64,000 nt of DNA, taken from assembly GCF_003019815.1 (NCBI RefSeq), contig NZ_CP027773.1:3669001-3733000 (forward strand), in the 5' to 3' direction. This DNA is from Variovorax sp. PMC12 (lineage in GTDB: Bacteria > Pseudomonadota > Gammaproteobacteria > Burkholderiales > Burkholderiaceae_C). How positions within the stretch are numbered: position 1 is the first letter of the stretch; each line of letters opens with the position of its first letter. This document shows, piece after piece, positions 58,390 through 64,000 of this stretch. Both the position numbers and the translations under genes were made by a program. Under the pieces are notes generated by a model. The model saw only the letters and a list, made by a program, of their open reading frames with translations, did not search any database and had not been told where the DNA came from.

Positions 58390-59246
58390 GCGCCTCGAAG
58401 AGCAAGGCCACCCCGTGGTGGCTCTCCGGCCCGGCGCTGCTGCTGTTCACCGCGCTGCTGCTGGTGCCGCTCGCGCTCACTGCCGTGCTGTCGTTCAACG
58501 TGTACGACCCGGCCACCGGCCCCAAGTCGGGCGAGTTCACGCTCGCGCACTACGCGCTGGTGTTCTCCGATTCGTACTACCTCGGCATCTTCTGGCGCAC
58601 CTTCTGGGTCTCGGCGCTGGTCACGGTGATCTGCGTGGTGGTCGGCGCGCCCGAGGCCTATGTGCTCAGCCGCATGCGCAACCCGTGGCGCTCGGTGCTG
58701 CTGCTGGTGGTGCTGGCGCCGCTGCTGGTGTCGGTGGTAGTGCGGGCCTTCGGCTGGAGCATGCTGCTGGGCCCCGAGGGCGCGGTGAACGGGCTGCTGG
58801 GCCTCGTCGGCATCGGGCCGGTGAAGATCCTCTACACCAACGCGGCCGTGATCATCGCGCTGGTGCACGTGATGCTGCCCTTCATGGTGATCCCGGTGTG
58901 GACATCGCTGCAGAAGCTGGACCCAGGCGTGGAGAACGCGGCGCTGTCGCTCAACGCCACGCCCTTCACCACGCTGCGGCGCATCGTGCTGCCGCAGGTG
59001 ATGCCCGGCATTCTTTCCGGCAGCCTGATCGTGTTCGGCCTGGCCGCGAGCTCGTTCGCCATTCCGGGGCTGCTGGGCGGGCGGCGGCTGAAGATGGTCG
59101 CGACCATCGTGTACGACGAATACCTGAGCGAGCTCAACTGGCCGCTGGGTGCTGCCGTGGCACTCGTGTTGCTGGTGGCTAACCTGGTGGTGATGCTCAG
59201 CTACAACCGCCTCGTAGAAGGCCGCTACAAGAAAGCGCTGGGCTGA
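58386..59246 (+). CDS. Polyamine-type ABC transporter permease, PotB family
   Basis: A 286-residue permease with about six membrane helices. The cytoplasmic EAA loop is recognisable at ENAALSLNATPFTTLRRIVLPQVMPG (around residue 185). Start overlaps the PotA stop by ATGA. It forms the channel with the PotC-type permease. Confidence 0.92.
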   Translation: MSASKSKATPWWLSGPALLLFTALLLVPLALTAVLSFNVYDPATGPKSGEFTLAHYALVFSDSYYLGIFWRTFWVSALVTVICVVVGAPEAYVLSRMRNPWRSVLLLVVLAPLLVSVVVRAFGWSMLLGPEGAVNGLLGLVGIGPVKILYTNAAVIIALVHVMLPFMVIPVWTSLQKLDPGVENAALSLNATPFTTLRRIVLPQVMPGILSGSLIVFGLAASSFAIPGLLGGRRLKMVATIVYDEYLSELNWPLGAAVALVLLVANLVVMLSYNRLVEGRYKKALG

Positions 59247-59250
59247 AGCG

Positions 59251-60045
59251 ATGAACAAAAACGGCCCCATCGCCCTCGCGTTCAACGCGCTCGTCATCGT
59301 CTTCATGCTCGCGCCGCTGGTAGTGGTGTGCATCGTGGCGTTCACGCCCGAGAACACGCTGACCATCCCGACCACGCGCTTCTCGCTGCGCTGGTTCGAG
59401 GCGGTGTTCGCGCACCCCGACTTCATGCAGTCGTTCTGGAACAGCCTGTGGCTGGCACTCGGCTCGGCCACCATCGCGACGCTGCTCGCGGTGCCGGCGG
59501 GCATGGCGATCACGCGCTACGAGTTTCCGGGGCGCGATTTCCTCAACGGCCTGTTCCTGTCGCCGCTGATCGTGCCGCACCTGGTGCTGGGCGTGGCGCT
59601 GCTGCGGCTGTTCGCGCTGGTCGGCGGCACCGGCAGCTTCGGCTGGCTGGTGATGGCGCATGCGCTCATCGTCACGCCCTACACGCTGCGGCTGGTGGTG
59701 GCGGCGCTGGTGGGCTTCGACCGCAGCGCAGAGCAGGCCGCGCTGTCGCTGGGCGCGAGCCAGGCCACGGTGTTCCGCCGCATCACGCTGCCGATGATCC
59801 TGCCAGGCGTCACCGGCGGCTGGATGCTGGCCTTCATCAACAGCTTCGACGAAGTGACGATGTCGATCTTCGTCACCGCGCCAAGCACGGTGACGCTGCC
59901 GGTGCGCATGTACATGTATGCCACCGAGTCGATCGATCCGCTGATGGCGGCGGTGTCAGCGCTGATGGTGGCGGTGACGGCTTTCGCGATGGTGCTGCTG
60001 GACCGGATCTACGGCCTGGACCGCGTGCTGGTGGGGCGCAGATAG
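59251..60045 (+). CDS. Polyamine-type ABC transporter permease, PotC family
   Basis: A 264-residue permease with about six helices and the EAA loop EQAALSLGASQATVFRRITLPMILPG (around residue 170). It begins 4 bp after the PotB stop and its stop abuts the next start without a gap. The same operon order (PotA, PotB, PotC, then oxidase genes, then the binding protein) is unusual because the binding protein comes last. Confidence 0.92.
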   Translation: MNKNGPIALAFNALVIVFMLAPLVVVCIVAFTPENTLTIPTTRFSLRWFEAVFAHPDFMQSFWNSLWLALGSATIATLLAVPAGMAITRYEFPGRDFLNGLFLSPLIVPHLVLGVALLRLFALVGGTGSFGWLVMAHALIVTPYTLRLVVAALVGFDRSAEQAALSLGASQATVFRRITLPMILPGVTGGWMLAFINSFDEVTMSIFVTAPSTVTLPVRMYMYATESIDPLMAAVSALMVAVTAFAMVLLDRIYGLDRVLVGRR

Positions 60046-60351
60046 ATGACGACGACTCCAACCGCCCTGCTTCACCGCGTGGCCGAAACCACCGGCCGCG
60101 AGGCCGTGCACTTCACGCTCGACGGCGATCCCGCCAGCGCGCTGGCCGGCGACACCGTGCTGACCGCCGTGCTCACCCAAAGCGCCCAGCTGCGCCGCAA
60201 CGAATTCAGCGGGCTGCCGCGCGCGGGCTTCTGCATGATGGGCGCCTGCCAGGACTGCTGGATCTCCACCGGCGAAGGCGAGCGGCTGCGCGCCTGCTCG
60301 ACCTTCATCGCGCCCGGCATGGCGCTCGTCACCGGAAAGAACGGCGCATGA
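60046..60351 (+). CDS. (2Fe-2S) subunit of a three-part amine/amino-acid dehydrogenase (HcnA/OoxA-like)
   Basis: A 101-residue ferredoxin-like protein with cysteines 63, 68, 71 and 84 (FCMMGACQDCWIS, then RACS) for one [2Fe-2S] cluster. Such small subunits occur with HcnB/HcnC, opine oxidase and D-hydroxyproline/proline dehydrogenases and pass electrons from the flavoproteins. The overlap with the next gene (ATGA) shows coupled translation. It is likely to form a complex with the two flavoproteins that follow. Confidence 0.88.
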   Translation: MTTTPTALLHRVAETTGREAVHFTLDGDPASALAGDTVLTAVLTQSAQLRRNEFSGLPRAGFCMMGACQDCWISTGEGERLRACSTFIAPGMALVTGKNGA

Positions 60352-61754
60352 CGACGACAACAGGCGAACTCCGACCCGCGATCGTCGGCGCCGGCCCGGC
60401 CGGCGTGCGCGCGGCGCAGACGCTGGTGGCGCACGGCCTGCGGCCGGTGGTGATCGACGAGGCGCCGCGCGCCGGCGGGCAGATCTACCGCCGCCCGCCC
60501 GCGGGCCTCGCGCAGCGAACCGCCAGAACGCTCTACGGCTTCGAGTCGAAGCGTGCCGACGCGCTGCACCAGGCCTTCGACGCACTGCGGGGCCGCATCG
60601 ACCACCGCCCCGACAGCCTGGTGTGGAACGCGCAGGACCACCAGCTCGACGTGCTGCACAACCCGACGCGCGGCACGAGCCGTGTGCCCTACAGCCATCT
60701 GATCGTGGCGACGGGCGCCACCGACCGCGTGCTGCCGGTGCCGGGCTGGACGCTGCCGGGCGTGTACACGCTGGGCGGCGCGCAGGTCGCGCTCAAGTTC
60801 CAGGGCTGCGCCATCGGCCGGCGCGTGGTGTTCATGGGCACCGGGCCGCTGCTGTACCTGGTGGCGTACCAGTATGCGAAGGCCGGCGTGCAGGTGGCGG
60901 CGGTGCTGGACACCGCGCGCCTGGCCGACCAGCTCGCCGCCACGCCCGCGATGCTGTCGCAGCCGGCGGTGTTCGCCAAGGGCGTGTACTACGTCGGCTG
61001 GCTGCGCGCGCACGGCATTGCGCTGCACGGCGGCGTGCGGCCGCTGCGCGTGCTGGGCGACGAGGCGCAGGGCTGCGTCACCGGCGTGGCCTGGCAGGAC
61101 GGCAACGAAGAGCGCACGCTGGCCTGCGATGCCGTCGGCTTCGGCTACGCGCTGCGCTCCGAAACTCAACTGGCCGACCTGCTCGGCTGCCGCTTCGACT
61201 ACGCGCCGCTGCACCGGGCACACCTGCCGGTGCGCGACGCGGCGGGCCGCGCGAGCGTCGAGGGCGTGTACCTGGCCGGCGACGGCGCCGGCATCATGGG
61301 CGCGGACGCGGCCGAGTGGGCCGGCGAACGCGCGGCGCTGGCGCTGCTTTCGGACAACGGCGTGGCGGTCGACACCGCGCGCGCCGCCGAACTCGAACGC
61401 AGGCTCGACCGGATCACCGGCTTTCGCCACGGCCTGGAGCGCGCCTTCCCCGTGCCCGATGACTGGGCCGCGCATGCGCCCGACGAGCTCGTGGTCTGCC
61501 GCTGCGAGAACGTCACGGCCGGCAGCCTGCGCCGGACGATCGCCGATGCCGGCGCCAGCGAGATGAACCGCCTGAAGGCCCTGTCGCGCGTCGGCATGGG
61601 CCGCTGCCAGGGCCGCATGTGCGGCGTGGCCGCGGCCGAGATCCTCGCGCATGCCACGCAGCAGCCGCTGCAGCAGGTCGGACGGCTGCGCGGCCAGGCG
61701 CCGATCAAGCCGATCCCGATCCGGCTCGTGCCCGCGGAAGGGGCCGGCGCATGA
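60348..61754 (+). CDS. NAD(P)/FAD-dependent oxidoreductase with C-terminal [2Fe-2S] domain (HcnB/OoxA-like)
   Basis: A 468-residue flavoprotein from ATG 60348 (MTTTTGEL). The FAD fold AIVGAGPAGVRAAQ is at residues 11-24 and a second nucleotide fold at VVFMGTGPLLYL; the C-terminus has a BFD-like cluster site CRC (about residue 385) and GRCQGRMC (about residue 425). This is the large subunit of the HcnB/opine-oxidase type. It overlaps both neighbours (ATGA at each side). Confidence 0.88.
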   Translation: MTTTTGELRPAIVGAGPAGVRAAQTLVAHGLRPVVIDEAPRAGGQIYRRPPAGLAQRTARTLYGFESKRADALHQAFDALRGRIDHRPDSLVWNAQDHQLDVLHNPTRGTSRVPYSHLIVATGATDRVLPVPGWTLPGVYTLGGAQVALKFQGCAIGRRVVFMGTGPLLYLVAYQYAKAGVQVAAVLDTARLADQLAATPAMLSQPAVFAKGVYYVGWLRAHGIALHGGVRPLRVLGDEAQGCVTGVAWQDGNEERTLACDAVGFGYALRSETQLADLLGCRFDYAPLHRAHLPVRDAAGRASVEGVYLAGDGAGIMGADAAEWAGERAALALLSDNGVAVDTARAAELERRLDRITGFRHGLERAFPVPDDWAAHAPDELVVCRCENVTAGSLRRTIADAGASEMNRLKALSRVGMGRCQGRMCGVAAAEILAHATQQPLQQVGRLRGQAPIKPIPIRLVPAEGAGA

Positions 61755-62896
61755 GCGGCATCAGGAAACTGCAGACCGAGGTCGCCATCGTCGGCGGCGG
61801 CATCGTCGGTTCTTCCGCCGCGCTGGCGTTGCGGCGCATGGGCGTCGACGTGGTGCTGCTGGAGCGCGACTTCTGCGGTTCGCGCTCCAGCGGCGTGAAC
61901 TTCGGCGGCGTGCGGCGCCAGGGCCGGCCGCTGAGCCAGCTTCCGCTGGCGCAGCGCGCGCACCGCATCTGGGGCCGGCTGCCCGAACTGCTGGGCACCG
62001 ACGGCGAATACGTGCGTTCGGGCCATTTCAAGATCGCGCGCAGCGAGGCCGACATGGCGTCGCTGGAGCGCTACCGCGCACTCAGCAGCGACTTCGACCT
62101 GGGCCTGGAACTGATCTCCGCCGCGCGGCTGCGCGCCGAATGCCCCTGGCTCGGCACACGCGCCGTGGGCGGCTCGCTGTGCATCGAGGACGGGCAGGCC
62201 AACCCGCGGCTGGTGTCGCCGGCCTTCGCGCTCGCTGCGCGACGCGCGGGCGCGCAGGTCTTCGAGCGCCACCAGGTCGACGAGGTGGCGCACGACGGCG
62301 CGCTGTTCACGGTGCGCTCGGGCAACGAGCTCGAAGTGCGCGCGCCGGTGCTGCTCAACTGCGCGGGCGCCTGGGCTGGCGCCATCGCCAGCCAGTTCGG
62401 CGAGACGCCGCCGATGCGCTCCCGCAGCCCGCTGATGGCGGTGACCGAGCCGTTGCCGCGCTTCATGGCGTGGAGCCTCGGCGTGGAGGGCGGCGGCATC
62501 TACTGCCGGCAGGTGGAGCGCGGCAACCTCGTGCTCGGCGGCGGCACCGGCATCACGCTCGATGCCGACCGCGCACGCGCCGAGCGCGACGGCATCGCCA
62601 CGCTCGCGATGCAGGCGGTGGAACTGCTGCCCGCGCTGCGCCATGCGCACATCATCCGCACCTGGGGCGGCACCGAGGGCTACCTGCCCGACCGCGAACC
62701 GGTGCTGGGGCCCAGCCGCACCACGCCCGGCCTGTTCCACGGCTTCGGCTTCGCGGGCGCGGGCTTCCAGATCGGCCCGGCCGCCGGCGAGGTGCTGGCC
62801 GAGCTGGCGCGCGACGGACGCAGCGACACGCCCATCGACGCCTTCGCCATCGAGCGCTTCGACGAACAACCCGTTTCTTCACTTGTCCCCACCTGA
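61751..62896 (+). CDS. FAD-dependent amine/amino-acid dehydrogenase (DAO family, HcnC/OoxB-like)
   Basis: A 381-residue D-amino-acid-oxidase-family flavoprotein from ATG 61751. VAIVGGGIVGSSAALALRRMG is the FAD fold, CGSRSSGVNFGGVRRQG the flavin loop, and the C-terminal GGTEGYLPDREPVLGPS plus FGFAGAGFQIGPAAGEVLAEL complete the site. It likely oxidises a C-N bond of an amine, N-methyl or D-amino acid, passing electrons to the two partner subunits. The exact substrate is unknown. Confidence 0.88.
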   Translation: MSGIRKLQTEVAIVGGGIVGSSAALALRRMGVDVVLLERDFCGSRSSGVNFGGVRRQGRPLSQLPLAQRAHRIWGRLPELLGTDGEYVRSGHFKIARSEADMASLERYRALSSDFDLGLELISAARLRAECPWLGTRAVGGSLCIEDGQANPRLVSPAFALAARRAGAQVFERHQVDEVAHDGALFTVRSGNELEVRAPVLLNCAGAWAGAIASQFGETPPMRSRSPLMAVTEPLPRFMAWSLGVEGGGIYCRQVERGNLVLGGGTGITLDADRARAERDGIATLAMQAVELLPALRHAHIIRTWGGTEGYLPDREPVLGPSRTTPGLFHGFGFAGAGFQIGPAAGEVLAELARDGRSDTPIDAFAIERFDEQPVSSLVPT

Positions 62897-62917
62897 ACCT
62901 GATTGGAGAGCATCACC

Positions 62918-63970
62918 ATGTCACGCACCGCCAAGTCCCCGAGCCCCGCCCTCATCCTGGCCGCCCTGCTCGCGGCCGCCGGCACCGCCGGCGCGCAGAC
63001 CAAGACCCTCTACATCGGCATGAACGGGGGCACCATGGAGAAGGCGTACACGCAGTACGTGTTCCCGGCCTTCGAGAAAGCCTACGGCGCCAAGGTGGTG
63101 GTGGTGCCCGGCACCTCGTCCGACATCCTCGCGAAGGCGCAGGCCAACAAGGACAAGCCGCAGATGCACGTGATGTTCCTGGACGACGGCATCATGGTGC
63201 GCGCCATCGGCATGGGCCTGTGCCAGAAGCAGAAGCCCAGCCAGTCGCTCAGCGAGATCTATCCCGCGGCGCGCTTCAAGGACGACATGGCCAGCGGCGT
63301 GAGCCTGGGCATGACCGGCCTGGCCTACAACGCCAAGATGTTCAAGGAGAAGGGCTGGGCGCCGCCCACTTCGTGGATGGACCTGGCCGACCCCAAGTAC
63401 AAGGGCAAGGTGGTGTTCCAGTCGATGTCGTCGTCGTCCTTCGGACTGCACGGCTTTCTGATGTTCAACCGCATCCAGGGCGGCAACGACAAGAACGTGG
63501 AGCCGGGCTTCAAGGCCTGGCCCACCACCGTCGGGCCGAACGTACTGGAGTACATCCCGAGCTCGGCCAAGCTGTCGGAGATGGTTCAGACCGGCGAGGC
63601 GGCCATCTTCCCGCTGACGCCCACGGCCGTCGCGGCGCTCAAGACCAAGGGCATTCCGGTGGAGTACGCGCCGCCCAAGGAAGGCGCGGTGGTGCTGATG
63701 GTGGGCCAGTGCGTGATCGCCAACAACAGCGAGCCCGAACTGTCGCAGAAGCTCGCCGAGTTCCTGCTGAGCCCGGTGGCGCAGGCCAACGTGCTGCAGT
63801 ACGGCGCGCAGATCCCGACCAACCCCAAGACCCCCGCCGAGGGTGAAGGCGCCGCGCAGGTGGCGGACATCAACAAGTGGATGAAGACGGCCGTGACCAT
63901 CGACTGGGAAAGCATCAACGCCAATCGCCCCGCGTGGAACGCGCGCTGGAACAAGACGATAGAGAAGTGA
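62918..63970 (+). CDS. ABC transporter substrate-binding protein, PotD/extracellular solute-binding family 1 type
   Basis: A 350-residue periplasmic protein starting at ATG 62918 (MSRTAKSPSP), 7 bp after GGAGAG; a TTG at 62903 is open but the spacing favours ATG. The signal peptide is cleaved near AGAQT. The mature protein has the class of YIGMNGGTMEKAY and the ligand-binding strand lines of PotD/AfuA-type proteins. It closes the operon and supplies the ligand to PotABC-like proteins. The metal or amine ligand is not identified. Confidence 0.9.
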   Translation: MSRTAKSPSPALILAALLAAAGTAGAQTKTLYIGMNGGTMEKAYTQYVFPAFEKAYGAKVVVVPGTSSDILAKAQANKDKPQMHVMFLDDGIMVRAIGMGLCQKQKPSQSLSEIYPAARFKDDMASGVSLGMTGLAYNAKMFKEKGWAPPTSWMDLADPKYKGKVVFQSMSSSSFGLHGFLMFNRIQGGNDKNVEPGFKAWPTTVGPNVLEYIPSSAKLSEMVQTGEAAIFPLTPTAVAALKTKGIPVEYAPPKEGAVVLMVGQCVIANNSEPELSQKLAEFLLSPVAQANVLQYGAQIPTNPKTPAEGEGAAQVADINKWMKTAVTIDWESINANRPAWNARWNKTIEK

Positions 63971-64000
63971 TCCGTCAGCCCTGCGCGCCGGTTCTGCCAG

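Overview
The window is high-GC chromosomal DNA of a betaproteobacterium, most likely a Variovorax-like member of the Comamonadaceae. The evidence is the gene families (several Bug/TctC-type periplasmic binding proteins, many LysR/GntR/IclR-controlled catabolic operons, polyhydroxyalkanoate granule proteins), the tightly overlapping operons, and three copies of a GC-rich intergenic repeat that I associate with this family from memory. No species assignment was computed. I see no rRNA, tRNA, CRISPR array, phage or insertion sequence.

Layout. 1-9740: a ten-gene leftward operon (glutathione transferase cut by the left edge, ketosteroid-dehydrogenase-like flavoprotein, three SDRs, a complete Liv-type ABC importer) facing a GntR/FCD regulator. 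9706-19115: TesB thioesterase and a lipoprotein, then a leftward gentisate operon (gentisate dioxygenase, fumarylpyruvate hydrolase, 3-hydroxybenzoate 6-hydroxylase-like monooxygenase, two Bug binding proteins, a flavoprotein) facing a LysR regulator. 19189-23824: a thioesterase and a polyhydroxyalkanoate neighbourhood (phasin, PhaD-like TetR, TPR protein, acyl-CoA-binding protein, CoA-transferase, granule-region protein). 23817-36514: a molybdopterin oxidoreductase and predicted aminopeptidase, an orphan amide/amino-acid binding protein, three metallohydrolases, a deaminase, a DUF445 protein, a beta-propeller lipoprotein and an MHYT sensor.

36611-43492: an acyl-CoA carboxylase/acyl-CoA dehydrogenase operon resembling the acyclic-terpene (atu) pathway. 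43516-46065: RNA-related genes (DEAD-box helicase, SUI1-like factor, DUF3820 protein, glycine-rich RRM protein). 46265-49168: tctBA without a binding protein, and a TauE/SafE exporter. 49401-51101: an ammonium transporter with a recognisable NtrC site and sigma-54 promoter. 51129-54972: aminotransferase, amino-acid binding protein and ALDH7-type dehydrogenase, plausibly lysine/aminoadipate catabolism. 55284-56230: two small envelope proteins. 56235-63970: an IclR regulator facing an operon that joins a polyamine-type ABC importer to a three-part flavin/iron-sulfur amine or amino-acid dehydrogenase.

The overall theme is import of organic acids, aromatics, amino acids and amines and their conversion to CoA thioesters. 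No wholly new system is proven. The best candidates for undescribed biology are the importer-plus-dehydrogenase operon (57316-63970), the first catabolic operon with unknown substrate, and the mixed molybdoenzyme/aminopeptidase/PHA-protein/CoA-transferase operon.
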